Positions 8,551 through 15,576 of a stretch of 18,045 nt of DNA are shown in pieces. The stretch is from an uncultured Pseudoclavibacter sp. Lineage in GTDB: Bacteria > Actinomycetota > Actinomycetes > Actinomycetales > Microbacteriaceae. The position numbers were made by a program, and so were the translations under genes. The notes below the pieces were generated by a model. It made no database searches, was not told the origin of the DNA, and worked only from the letters and a program-made list of their open reading frames with translations. The stretch lies in NCBI GenBank assembly GCA_946221025.1, contig CAMIMS010000036.1, positions 1 through 18,045 on the forward strand. Direction: 5' to 3'. How positions within the stretch are numbered: the stretch's first letter is position 1; the number at the start of each line of letters is the position of its first letter.

Positions 8551-8593
8551 TACACTGGGTAACGATCGAGCAAATTTTCGGTCACAGTGGAGG
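8551..8593 (+). promoter_or_regulatory. Putative promoter and Shine-Dalgarno of the lipid-kinase gene
   Basis: TACACT (8551-8556) fits a -10 box, predicting transcription from about 8563. The leader then carries GGAGG (8589-8593), 5 nt before the ATG at 8599. This favours 8599 over the in-frame GTG at 8587, which overlaps the Shine-Dalgarno itself. Confidence 0.5.
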
Positions 8594-8598
8594 CGGCA

Positions 8599-9543
8599 AT
8601 GGTTGAGGTGCAGCAACAGGGGGAACGCGTACGACGCGTCCTCGTGTTGGCGACCTCGAAACCAAATACCGCAGCGAAACGCGCGATCGAGCGGCTCGAA
8701 CGCCTCGACCAAGATCGCGAGTTCGACTACGAGATTGTCCGCCCCGGACCCATGTCGGCTGATGCCCTGACTCGCGAATGCCGTCGCGAGATGGAGAAGG
8801 GCATTGATGCGGTCATCGCCATCGACGGGGATGGCATGGTGCAGTTGGGCGTTTCGCTCGTGGCGGGCACGACCGTGCCGCTGGGCATCGTGCCGACCGG
8901 GCCGGATAACGACTTCGCGCGCACGATGGGCATCCCGCAGTCGAGCACGAATGCAGCGCTCGACCAAGTGCTTCGCGGCCTTGAGCATCCCGAGGCTGCA
9001 TCCAGAACCATCGATGCCATCCGCCTCACCGTTGACGGACGCACCCAGTGGGTGGCAAATGCGATCACGCTCGGGCTCGCGCACGATGCGTTCAACAAGG
9101 CCACGAGCATGCGGGGCAGGCTCGGCAGACTCAGGATGCTGTTCAGCTCCAGAGCGGTCATTCCCAAGCTCAAGACCGTGCCGTTCCGCATTGGGCTCGA
9201 CGGTCGATCCCCGCGCATTCACTCGCGCATGTTCATCGCCATCTGCAACGGCAACTCGATCGAGGGCGGTGTGCGCATCGCGCCCGACGCCGATGTCGCC
9301 GATGGTCTGCTGGATGTCGTGACGCTTCGCCCGGTTTCGCGCATGACATTCGCGCGCATGCTGCCGTCGTTGCTGTCGGGCACGCACGGGAACATTCGCG
9401 AGATTTCCATCCGTCGCGCGAACACTGTCGAGGTCGAGGTGCCCCCGGGCGTTCCGATCACGGCGGATGGGGTTCCCGTCGCGAACGGTGGTCGTCTGCG
9501 GGCAGAGCTCATGCCCGCTGCGTGGCGTCTTCTGCGTCTGTAG
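8599..9543 (+). CDS. Diacylglycerol-kinase-family lipid kinase (YegS/DgkB-like) with altered motifs
   Basis: The protein has 314 residues from the ATG with the better Shine-Dalgarno (an in-frame GTG at 8587 would add four). The family phosphorylates diacylglycerol or related lipids with ATP at the inner face of the membrane. The N-terminal nucleotide-binding domain (about 10-140) carries IDGDGMVQLG (75-84) and PTGPDNDFAR (99-108). The C-terminal beta-sandwich domain carries GGVRIAPDADVADGLLDV (223-240), a well-conserved family segment. Three positions depart from the usual family motifs: the first Gly of GGDG is D76, the GTGND loop reads GPDND (101-105), and the DGE motif near the C-terminus reads DGV (290-292). 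It may have altered specificity or low activity. Membership in the family is clear; activity is not. Confidence 0.85.
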   Translation: MVEVQQQGERVRRVLVLATSKPNTAAKRAIERLERLDQDREFDYEIVRPGPMSADALTRECRREMEKGIDAVIAIDGDGMVQLGVSLVAGTTVPLGIVPTGPDNDFARTMGIPQSSTNAALDQVLRGLEHPEAASRTIDAIRLTVDGRTQWVANAITLGLAHDAFNKATSMRGRLGRLRMLFSSRAVIPKLKTVPFRIGLDGRSPRIHSRMFIAICNGNSIEGGVRIAPDADVADGLLDVVTLRPVSRMTFARMLPSLLSGTHGNIREISIRRANTVEVEVPPGVPITADGVPVANGGRLRAELMPAAWRLLRL

Positions 9544-9630
9544 CCGGGCCAGCACGGGGGGCGCACCTGGCGCAATGCTGGGGGATGCGGTCGGCCTCGC
9601 CATCGACGCGCGCCTTCGTGGTCTCGCAGT

Positions 9631-9659
9631 TTGCGCTGACCCCCGCGCGGGCGTACTCT
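9631..9659 (+). promoter_or_regulatory. Promoter of tRNA-Ser
   Basis: TTGCGC (9631-9636) and TACTCT (9654-9659) are separated by exactly 17 nt. The predicted transcription start is at 9666-9667, at or one base before the first base of the tRNA. The rest of the gap between the lipid-kinase gene and the tRNA shows only weak inverted repeats. Confidence 0.7.
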
Positions 9660-9666
9660 CTTCGGC

Positions 9667-9757
9667 GGTGACGTGTCCGAGCGGCCGAAGGTGCGACACT
9701 CGAAATGTCGTGTACGGTGACCCCGTACCGTGGGTTCAAATCCCACCGTCACCGCCA
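9667..9757 (+). tRNA. tRNA-Ser (anticodon CGA)
   Basis: The cloverleaf is complete. The acceptor GGTGACG pairs with CGTCACC, followed by G and an encoded CCA (9755-9757). The anticodon stem CGACA/TGTCG holds the loop CTCGAAA, giving anticodon CGA for UCG codons. A long variable arm (GTACGG...CCGTAC), typical of class II serine tRNAs, precedes the T arm GTGGG/CCCAC with loop TTCAAAT. Total 91 nt with CCA. Confidence 0.97.
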
Positions 9758-9762
9758 GCTTG

Positions 9763-9801
9763 ACGGCCCCGCCGATGCGTTCATCGCATCGGCGGGGCCG
9801 T
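9763..9801 (+). terminator. tRNA terminator hairpin
   Basis: A perfect 17-bp stem (9763-9779 with 9785-9801) with loop TTCAT starts 5 nt after the tRNA CCA. There is only a weak T-containing tail. Confidence 0.88.
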
Positions 9802-9868
9802 ACTCGTTCTCGGGATGAGGACCCCTCTCGGCCTTTCCGGGTCATAGCCCCATTCAAGGCGCGGCGAG

Positions 9869-9874
9869 TAGCGT
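9869..9874 (+). promoter_or_regulatory. -10 box (TAGCGT) for the leaderless S51 peptidase gene
   Basis: TAGCGT is followed by exactly 6 nt (GCCGGC) and the ATG at 9881. There is no Shine-Dalgarno before that ATG and no recognisable -35. Confidence 0.55.
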
Positions 9875-9880
9875 GCCGGC

Positions 9881-10501
9881 ATGCAACTTTTGCTGCTGTC
9901 GCTCAGCCCTGCTGCCGTGCCCGCGTTCATCGACGAGACCATTGGCGAGCCGGATGAACCCATCCGCATCGGCTACATCGAAGACGCCGCAGTGGGCATG
10001 CCGTTCGCAGACCGGGAGCGTGCCGGGATCGAGAAGTTCGGGTATCACGTGATCCGCATCCGGGCTCGCGACCTTCAGGTCGCCCAGTTCGAGGCGACGC
10101 TCGATTCGGTCGATGCCGTCTACGTCGCGGGCGGCGAAAGCTTCGCGCTCATGGAGGCGCTGCGAACAAACGGTGCGGCGCAGGTGCTCGCCGAGCGAGT
10201 TCGCGCGGGACTTCCCTACATCGGGTGCAGCGCCGGCTCCATCATCACCGGCCCCTCCATCACCCCGGCAGAGCTCATGGATGACCGCAGTGCCGGCCCG
10301 AACCTGACCACCGACGACGGGCTCGGCCTCATCGAATCGGTCATCGTGCCGCACGCCGACGGCAAGCTGCCGCCGTATCCGCGCGAACTCACTCAGCGCA
10401 TCCTGGATGAATACGGAAGGGACTACACACTCGTGCCCCTGAACGACGACCAGGCGCTGCGGGTGAGCCCGGATGGACAGGACGTTATTCGCTCGGCCTA
10501 A
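9881..10501 (+). CDS. Peptidase S51 family protein (dipeptidase E-like)
   Basis: The protein has 206 residues, slightly shorter than PepE. The S51 family has a flavodoxin-like fold with a Ser-His catalytic pair and in PepE cleaves Asp-X dipeptides. Visible here are VAGGESF (82-88, the GG-x-[ST]-F box), the nucleophile elbow GCSAGS (115-120, Ser117), a downstream ELMDD (131-135) that may supply the acid, and PHADG (157-161, His158). There is no signal peptide, so the enzyme is cytoplasmic. The gene is monocistronic, follows the tRNA terminator, and converges with the LATTG-protein gene, whose stop is 37 nt away. The natural substrate, dipeptide or otherwise, is unknown. Confidence 0.85.
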   Translation: MQLLLLSLSPAAVPAFIDETIGEPDEPIRIGYIEDAAVGMPFADRERAGIEKFGYHVIRIRARDLQVAQFEATLDSVDAVYVAGGESFALMEALRTNGAAQVLAERVRAGLPYIGCSAGSIITGPSITPAELMDDRSAGPNLTTDDGLGLIESVIVPHADGKLPPYPRELTQRILDEYGRDYTLVPLNDDQALRVSPDGQDVIRSA

Positions 10502-10538
10502 GCCCCAGCGCCACCGCGCGACGTGGCTCGGGCGCGCG

Positions 10539-11261
10539 TCAGGATGACGATCTGCGGCGGCGCTGCCCGAGGCATGCCGCCGCTGCCACATTCACGATGC
10601 CAATCACGCTCAACGCGCCAAGGTTCGCCGGGCGGCTCCCGGTCGTCGCGAGCGTTGGAGCGGTCGACACTGTCGAAGCATTCGACGCCTCGCCGTTCGC
10701 GGCAGGTGTCGCACCGGGGGATGCCGCGTGTGGAGTCGAACTCGGCGACGAAGCGGTCGAAGCCGGGCCCGCGCCTGGTGAGTTCGATGTGGACGGATGA
10801 CCTGCCCCCGGCAGGACGGTGAGAGCGGGACCACCCTCGAACACGTGGATCAACACCACATCCTCAATTCCGCACATCCAACCCACGGTGTATTCACCGG
10901 GCGGTACGGATGCGGGAATCTGAAGCGAAATTTCGAACGAGCCATCGGTCGCGACCGGTTCGTTCTCGCCGATTGCAATTGATCCATCCAGCGGCTCAAA
11001 GCGCAGAAATACGTGCACCCATTCGGCGACATACTCGCCACGCATGCACAGCCCGGAAGCCAGAACCTTCTCTCCTGCCCGAACTTCGGGAGAACTCAGC
11101 GTGAGATGCGTGTTTTCGGCCCACGGGTCCGGGGTCTCTGTCGGGGTTTCGTAGGTGGGGGCGGCTTCCGTGGTCGCCTCTTCCGCGAATGCGGGTGTGC
11201 TCATGCCAACACTCATCAGACCCGCGAAGAACAACGCGGCAATTCCTGAACGAGAAATCAC
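10539..11261 (-). CDS. Secreted Ig-like surface protein with LATTG sortase signal
   Basis: Starting at the GTG at 11261, the protein has 240 residues. A signal peptide (about 1-26, ending STPAFA) is followed by a Thr/Glu/Pro segment and a beta-rich Ig-like domain (about 50-150) with two cysteines (in GLCMRG and GWMCG). A long Ser/Ala/Pro/Gly linker (about 155-200) leads to a sorting signal: LATTG (204-208), a hydrophobic stretch and RRRRSSS. LAxTG is the motif usually linked to actinobacterial class E sortases. The start was chosen because it places the signal peptide at the N-terminus and because TACACT lies 6 nt upstream; the frame stays open 47 codons further but that extension has no signal-peptide character. 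No sortase gene is in the window. Binding partner and function are unknown. Confidence 0.85.
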   Translation of the reverse strand: MISRSGIAALFFAGLMSVGMSTPAFAEEATTEAAPTYETPTETPDPWAENTHLTLSSPEVRAGEKVLASGLCMRGEYVAEWVHVFLRFEPLDGSIAIGENEPVATDGSFEISLQIPASVPPGEYTVGWMCGIEDVVLIHVFEGGPALTVLPGAGHPSTSNSPGAGPASTASSPSSTPHAASPGATPAANGEASNASTVSTAPTLATTGSRPANLGALSVIGIVNVAAAACLGQRRRRSSS

Positions 11262-11267
11262 GGCGAG

Positions 11268-11273
11268 AGTGTA
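11268..11273 (-). promoter_or_regulatory. -10 box (TACACT) for a leaderless GTG start
   Basis: On the - strand TACACT is followed by 6 nt (CTCGCC) and then the GTG at 11261. No Shine-Dalgarno is present. This site supports the internal GTG as the true start. Confidence 0.6.
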
Positions 11274-11352
11274 AGGGGATATTCGTGAATCACGCGGGCG
11301 GCGCCGGTCGTATCGGGCGCAGGTTCCCGGTGATTCGAGTCGCATCCCCCGA

Positions 11353-11409
11353 TACGCTGAGGAGTGCATCCCGCGCGCTCGCGCGCCATCCGTTCGTGTC
11401 ACAAAGGAG
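11353..11409 (+). promoter_or_regulatory. Putative promoter and Shine-Dalgarno of the aldehyde dehydrogenase gene
   Basis: TACGCT (11353-11358) is a plausible -10 box without a clear -35. AAAGGAG (11403-11409) lies 6 nt before the ATG at 11416 and is a strong ribosome binding site. Confidence 0.5.
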
Positions 11410-11415
11410 TCCGAG

Positions 11416-12885
11416 ATGGCCTACCCCGACGAGCAAGACCTGCTCTCGAAGATCCCCACGAAGCTGTACATCGGCGGCGAATGGGTCGACGGTGACGATG
11501 AACCGTTCGCCGTGACGAACCCCGCTAACGGTCAAGAACTCGTGAAGGTCGCGAACGCGACCAAGGAGCAGGGCATGCAGGCGCTCGACGCCGCGGTAGC
11601 TGCCCAGGAAGACTTCGCGAAGATGCCGGCGCGCGAACGCGGCGAGATTCTCCGTCGTGCCTTCGACATTCTCCAGGAGCGTCGCGATGAGGTCGCGCTC
11701 ACCATGACCCTCGAGATGGGCAAGCCCCTCAAGGAGTCGCAGGGCGAGATCGGGTACGGCGGCGAGTTCCTGCGCTGGTTCTCCGAAGAGGCCGTGCGCG
11801 TTCACGGCCGCTACCAGACCCCGCCCGAGGGCACCGGCCGCATGATCGTGAGCAAGCACCCGGTCGGCCCGTGCTTCCTCATCACCCCGTGGAACTTCCC
11901 GCTCGCGATGGCGACCCGCAAGATCGCCCCGGCGATCGCCGCCGGTTGCACGAGCGTGGTTAAGCCCGCCGCGCTCACGCCGCTGACGACCCTCCTCATG
12001 ACCCAGATTCTTGAAGAGGCGGGCCTGCCCAAGGGCGTCGTGAACGTCATCACCACCCGCAACACCGGTGAGGTGTCCTCGCCGATCATCGCCGACCCGC
12101 GTCTTCGCAAGCTCTCGTTCACCGGCTCGACGTCGGTCGGTCAGCAGCTGATGAAGGACGCCGCCGACAACGTGCTGCGCACCTCGATGGAGCTTGGCGG
12201 AAACGCTCCGTGCATCGTGTTCGCCGATGCCGACCTCGACATTGCGGCCGAAGGCGTGCTGAACGCGAAGTTCCGCAACATCGGCCAGGCCTGCACCGCC
12301 GCGAACCGCATCCTCGTCGAGTCGTCGATCGCGGATGAGTTCAGCCGCGTGCTCGCCGACAAGGTCTCGGCCCTGAAGATGGGCCCGGGCACCGAGGAGG
12401 GCGTTGTCATCGGCCCGCTCGTTGAAGACAAGGCCGTGCGTAAGGTTGAGGAGCTCGTTGACGACGCCGTCTCTGGCGGAGCCGAGGTCGTGACCGGCGG
12501 TAAGGCGGTCGAGGGCGATGGCTCGTTCTTCGAGGCGACGGTGCTGAAGAACATCACCCCCGAGCAGAAGATCTTCAACGAGGAGATCTTCGGTCCGGTG
12601 CTGCCGATCATCACCTTCGCGGATGAAGACGAAGCCGTGAAGCTCGCGAACGACACCGAGTACGGCCTCATGTCGTATGTGTTCACGCAGGACATGAAGC
12701 GCGGGCAGCGCATGATTGACCGCCTCGAGACGGGCATGATGGCCTGGAACGTGGGCGTGATCTCGAACGCGGCGGCTCCGTTCGGTGGTGTGAAGATGTC
12801 GGGCGTTGGCCGCGAGGGCGGCTTCGAGGGCATCGAGGAGTACCTCTACACGAAGTACACGCTCACCCCGAACCCCTTCGAGTAG
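11416..12885 (+). CDS. gabD: NAD(P)-dependent succinate-semialdehyde dehydrogenase (aldehyde dehydrogenase family)
   Basis: The protein has 489 residues, typical of the family, and oxidises succinate semialdehyde to succinate. The aldehyde dehydrogenase motifs are intact: TPWNFP (158-162 region, N160), VVKPA (K183), FTGSTSVG (235-242), MELGGNAP (general base E259) and GQACTAANR (catalytic C293). Resemblance over the whole length is to GabD-type enzymes, but substrate choice within this superfamily is only inferred. The neighbourhood supports it, because HpaI aldolase encoded 1.8 kb away produces succinate semialdehyde. The gene has its own promoter and two terminators and converges with the transporter gene. 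Confidence 0.88.
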   Translation: MAYPDEQDLLSKIPTKLYIGGEWVDGDDEPFAVTNPANGQELVKVANATKEQGMQALDAAVAAQEDFAKMPARERGEILRRAFDILQERRDEVALTMTLEMGKPLKESQGEIGYGGEFLRWFSEEAVRVHGRYQTPPEGTGRMIVSKHPVGPCFLITPWNFPLAMATRKIAPAIAAGCTSVVKPAALTPLTTLLMTQILEEAGLPKGVVNVITTRNTGEVSSPIIADPRLRKLSFTGSTSVGQQLMKDAADNVLRTSMELGGNAPCIVFADADLDIAAEGVLNAKFRNIGQACTAANRILVESSIADEFSRVLADKVSALKMGPGTEEGVVIGPLVEDKAVRKVEELVDDAVSGGAEVVTGGKAVEGDGSFFEATVLKNITPEQKIFNEEIFGPVLPIITFADEDEAVKLANDTEYGLMSYVFTQDMKRGQRMIDRLETGMMAWNVGVISNAAAPFGGVKMSGVGREGGFEGIEEYLYTKYTLTPNPFE

Positions 12886-12891
12886 TCAGCC

Positions 12892-12977
12892 GGTAGGCCG
12901 GGCGCATGCGTACCCGGCCCACCCCGGTCAAACCCCGGTGGTCCTCGGGAAGCGATTCGTTCGCATCCCGAGGACCA
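12892..12977 (+). terminator. Two consecutive terminator hairpins after gabD
   Basis: The first hairpin (12892-12902 with 12913-12923) has a GGCCGGG/CCCGGCC core. The second (12939-12950 with 12966-12977) has a perfect 12-bp stem with a 4-bp inner stem (GCGA/TCGC) and is followed by TTTCGTTT. Confidence 0.85.
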
Positions 12978-13067
12978 TTTCGTTTGGCCTGACCCGCTGG
13001 CTCGAGGCGTGAAACACGGCAGCCCGCGTGACAACCGGTGTCATGGTTTCGCCCCGCAAACGAAACG

Positions 13068-13091
13068 GGGCCCGAGCCGAAGCTCGGACCC
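13068..13091 (-). terminator. Terminator of the - strand transporter gene
   Basis: Read on the - strand, GGGTCCGAGC and GCTCGGGCCC form a 10-bp stem with one wobble around a TTCG loop, followed by CGTTTCGTTT. Confidence 0.85.
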
Positions 13092-13102
13092 TGTTCCGCG
13101 AA

Positions 13103-13142
13103 ACTGCAGTCCCGCGTAGCCGCCGCATCGCGGGTCTGCAGT
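13103..13142. repeat. 14-bp inverted repeat directly after the transporter stop
   Basis: ACTGCAGTCCCGCG (13103-13116) and CGCGGGTCTGCAGT (13129-13142) pair with one T-T mismatch around a 12-nt loop. It begins 3 nt beyond the transporter stop codon (- strand) and lies just before the TTCG terminator. It may be an RNA 3'-end stabiliser or an auxiliary terminator. Confidence 0.7.
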
Positions 13143-13145
13143 ACG

Positions 13146-14579
13146 TCAGTGCATGGACTTGACGCCCTGCGGGACGGCGTCGCCGGCGCGCCATTCCTTC
13201 CAGGCGCCCGACTGCTCCATGTCAATACCGAGGGGGATCTGGTCACGGTTGGGCAGCATGACCGAGCCGAGCAGACCCAGCAGCGACATGCCGACCAGGT
13301 ACACCGCAGCCCACATCCACTCGCCACCGGTGGCCTCGAAGATCGCCTGCACGATGAGCGGGGCGAATGCGCCACCGAGGATCGCGCCGATCGCGTAGGT
13401 GATCGACACGCCCGAGAAGCGGATGGAGGCGGGGAAGCTCTCCGCATACCAGGCCGACAGCGGGCCGTAGGTGAGGCCGAGCGGAATCGCGAGCAGGCAC
13501 GCACCGAGCAGCAGCATCATCGGGTTGTCGCCCGCAGCCGAGACCATCGGCCACAGTGCGGCCGCGCAGATCGCCTGCAGCGCGTAACCGACGATGAAGG
13601 TGGTCTTCGCGCTGGTCTTGTCGGCGATCACGCCCGCGAGGTAGGTCGTGATGGCCCACACGATGGCGGAGATGTTCAGGAACAGGCTCACCTGGGCCGG
13701 GTCCATGCCGACGGCGCCGCCCTCTTCGAGGGGACGGCCGGCGTACTTCGCGACGACACCACCGGTGAGCATGTAGCCGACGGCGTTGTTGCCGGCGAAC
13801 ACGAGCGCGGCGAAGACCACGAGCAGGAAGTGGCTGCCGAACACGACACCGATCGGGGCGCTTGAGCGCTTGGCCTTTTCGGCGATTTCGAGGAAGACCG
13901 GGGAGTCCTCAACGGTGCGGCGAACGAGGTAGCCGATGAGCACGAGAAGGAGAGAGACCAGGAACGGAATACGCCAACCCCACTCCATGAACGCTTCCTT
14001 GCCGAGCGTCGACTGGAGTACCGCGAGCATGCCGGTCGCGAGCAGCATGCCGAACGGCACACCGAGCTGCGGCCAGGCACCGGCGCGGTTGCGGCTACCG
14101 GGCTCTGCGGTCTCAACCGCGAGGAGCACCGCGCCACCCCACTCGCCACCGGCGGAAACGCCCTGGAGGATGCGCAGGATGATGAGTGCCACGGCACTGA
14201 ATCCGGCAATGCCCTCACCCGTCGGCAGCACACCGATCAGCGCGGTCGCCAGACCCATGAGGATGAGCGTTCCCACCAGAACGGGCTTGCGTCCGTAGCG
14301 GTCACCGAGGTGACCGGCCAGGAACGCGCCCAGCGGTCGGAACAGGAACGAGATACCGATGGATGCGGCCGATGCGAGCGTCGCTCCGGTCGGTCCCAGC
14401 GCCGAGAAGAAGAGCTTGTTGAAGATGAGCGACGCCGAGAAGGCGTAGATGAAGAAGTCGTACCACTCAACGGTCGTACCGACGAGGGTTGCAACCAGAA
14501 CCTTTCGGCGCTCTTGCGGGGTGGTGGTGACCTTCGGTTCGCGAGGCGCGGATTCAACCCGGGTCTCGGGAGCTGTCAT
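13146..14579 (-). CDS. MFS transporter, metabolite:H+ symporter (MHS) family
   Basis: The protein has 477 residues from the ATG at 14579 (AGGA 8 nt upstream). The MHS signature is clear: VGTTVEWYDFFIYAF (33-47) at helix 1 and GHLGDRYGRKPVL between helices 2 and 3, with ILQGVSAGGEWGGA in helix 4. The hydrophobic pattern fits 12 transmembrane helices with a central cytoplasmic loop after RRTVEDSPVF. MHS members (ProP, ShiA, KgtP and relatives) import organic acids, betaines or aromatic acids with protons. The gene lies 142 nt downstream of the HpaI aldolase gene on the same strand, so an aromatic or dicarboxylic acid feeding that pathway is a reasonable but unproven substrate. Confidence 0.92.
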   Translation of the reverse strand: MTAPETRVESAPREPKVTTTPQERRKVLVATLVGTTVEWYDFFIYAFSASLIFNKLFFSALGPTGATLASAASIGISFLFRPLGAFLAGHLGDRYGRKPVLVGTLILMGLATALIGVLPTGEGIAGFSAVALIILRILQGVSAGGEWGGAVLLAVETAEPGSRNRAGAWPQLGVPFGMLLATGMLAVLQSTLGKEAFMEWGWRIPFLVSLLLVLIGYLVRRTVEDSPVFLEIAEKAKRSSAPIGVVFGSHFLLVVFAALVFAGNNAVGYMLTGGVVAKYAGRPLEEGGAVGMDPAQVSLFLNISAIVWAITTYLAGVIADKTSAKTTFIVGYALQAICAAALWPMVSAAGDNPMMLLLGACLLAIPLGLTYGPLSAWYAESFPASIRFSGVSITYAIGAILGGAFAPLIVQAIFEATGGEWMWAAVYLVGMSLLGLLGSVMLPNRDQIPLGIDMEQSGAWKEWRAGDAVPQGVKSMH

Positions 14580-14607
14580 CGATGTTTTCCTATCGCTGAT
14601 GTATTCG

Positions 14608-14621
14608 CGTCGTGCACGACG
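14608..14621. promoter_or_regulatory. Perfect 14-bp palindrome, candidate operator of the transporter gene
   Basis: CGTCGTGCACGACG is identical on both strands. It lies 28 nt before the transporter ATG, downstream of the predicted -10 at 14665-14660. A second inverted repeat, CGAAC-N6-GTTCG (14637-14652), lies nearby. Both could bind a dimeric regulator; none is encoded in the window. Confidence 0.5.
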
Positions 14622-14659
14622 ATGTGCTGGCACGAACGAACGGCATTGTTCGCCAGGGG

Positions 14660-14665
14660 AGGATA
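14660..14665 (-). promoter_or_regulatory. Putative -10 box (TATCCT) of the transporter gene
   Basis: TATCCT on the - strand would start transcription near 14653, giving a leader of about 75 nt. ATTCG-N8-CGAAT (14670-14687) overlaps the spacer upstream. The -35 is not recognisable, so the assignment is tentative. Confidence 0.4.
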
Positions 14666-14721
14666 GCCCATTCGTTCCACAGCGAATACACATCCGCTGT
14701 TGCAGTTACGGATGGGGCGAT

Positions 14722-15576
14722 TTAGTAGCTTTCGCGCCGCGAGTTTCCGGGGGTGTGCGCTTCGGCGCCGGTGCGCGGGGCGTTTCCGAACGGAGGGCAG
14801 AACGCATCCGCGAGCTGTTCGGATGCGCGCGCGAGGGTCGAGACGTCGGCTGCGGCGAGCATGAAGTCGACGCCGCGCTCGAGGTAGCGCTGCTGCGCAT
14901 CCGGCGCGAATGCGTTCACGCCGACGGGCTTGCCTGCCGCGTGAACAGCGTCGATAACGCCATCGATCACCGCGAGCACTTCGGGGTGCTGTTGCTGGCC
15001 GAGGTGCCCCATGGATGCGGCAAGGTCGCTCGGGCCGATGAACACCGCATCCACGCCGTCGACGGCCGCGATCTCGGCGGCGTTCGTCGCGGCGGTCGCG
15101 GTTTCGATCTGCACCGTGAGCGAGACCGTCTCGCTCGCGCGCTTCAGGTAACCATCGACACGGTTCCAGCGCGCCCCGCGGGCGAGCGCCGAGCCGACGC
15201 CTCGCACGCCACGGGGCGGGTAGTGCATGGCCTTGACGGCCCGTTCGGCATCGGCAGCGGTGTTGACCATGGGAACGAGAATGTTCTGCGCGCCGAGGTC
15301 GAGCATCTGGTAGATCGTGACGGTGTCGTTTTGCGGCACCCGCAGCACAGTGGTGGTGCCGTAGGCGGAGATGACCTGCAGTTGGCGCTGGATGGATTCG
15401 AGGCTGAGCGGGGCGTGCTCGCCGTCGATCATGAGCCAGTCGAGCCCGGCGCCCGCGAGAATCTCAGCGTTGATGGGGGAGCCGGAGCACAGCCACATGC
15501 CAACGAGGGCTCGGTCGCGCGCGTCATCCCGAAGCCGGTCGGCGAACGTCGGTGGGAGCTCTAGCTGAATCGGCAC
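14722..15576 (-). CDS. hpaI: 4-hydroxy-2-oxoheptane-1,7-dioate aldolase (HpcH/HpaI family)
   Basis: The protein has 284 residues (E. coli HpaI is slightly shorter) from a GTG at 15576. HpaI is a class II metal-dependent pyruvate aldolase that cleaves 4-hydroxy-2-oxoheptanedioate to pyruvate and succinate semialdehyde. Catalytic residues occur at a constant +9 offset from E. coli HpaI: R79 (LRVPQND), H54 (DGEHAPLS), E158 (VQIET) and D184 (GPSDLAASMG). The upstream hydratase gene overlaps it by 16 bp, which suggests translational coupling. The C-terminal tail from about residue 262 is charged and variable. Related enzymes act on 2-keto-3-deoxy sugars (GarL, RhmA), but the adjacent hydratase favours the HpaI reaction. 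Confidence 0.9.
   Translation of the reverse strand: MPIQLELPPTFADRLRDDARDRALVGMWLCSGSPINAEILAGAGLDWLMIDGEHAPLSLESIQRQLQVISAYGTTTVLRVPQNDTVTIYQMLDLGAQNILVPMVNTAADAERAVKAMHYPPRGVRGVGSALARGARWNRVDGYLKRASETVSLTVQIETATAATNAAEIAAVDGVDAVFIGPSDLAASMGHLGQQQHPEVLAVIDGVIDAVHAAGKPVGVNAFAPDAQQRYLERGVDFMLAAADVSTLARASEQLADAFCPPFGNAPRTGAEAHTPGNSRRESY

Noticed and set aside
8368..9699. Open frame of 443 codons on the - strand opposite the lipid-kinase gene
   Set aside because: It overlaps the kinase gene almost completely, runs into the tRNA and the radA start, and its His/Arg-rich sequence has no family character. Long antisense frames are expected at this GC content.
9667..9801. tRNA-Ser as an integration site for a mobile element
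   Set aside because: No integrase, no direct repeat of the tRNA 3' end, and housekeeping-type genes on both sides.
14449..15564. Open frame of 371 codons on the + strand opposite hpaI
   Set aside because: It is antisense to an aldolase with all catalytic residues in place, and the translated product has no recognisable motif.
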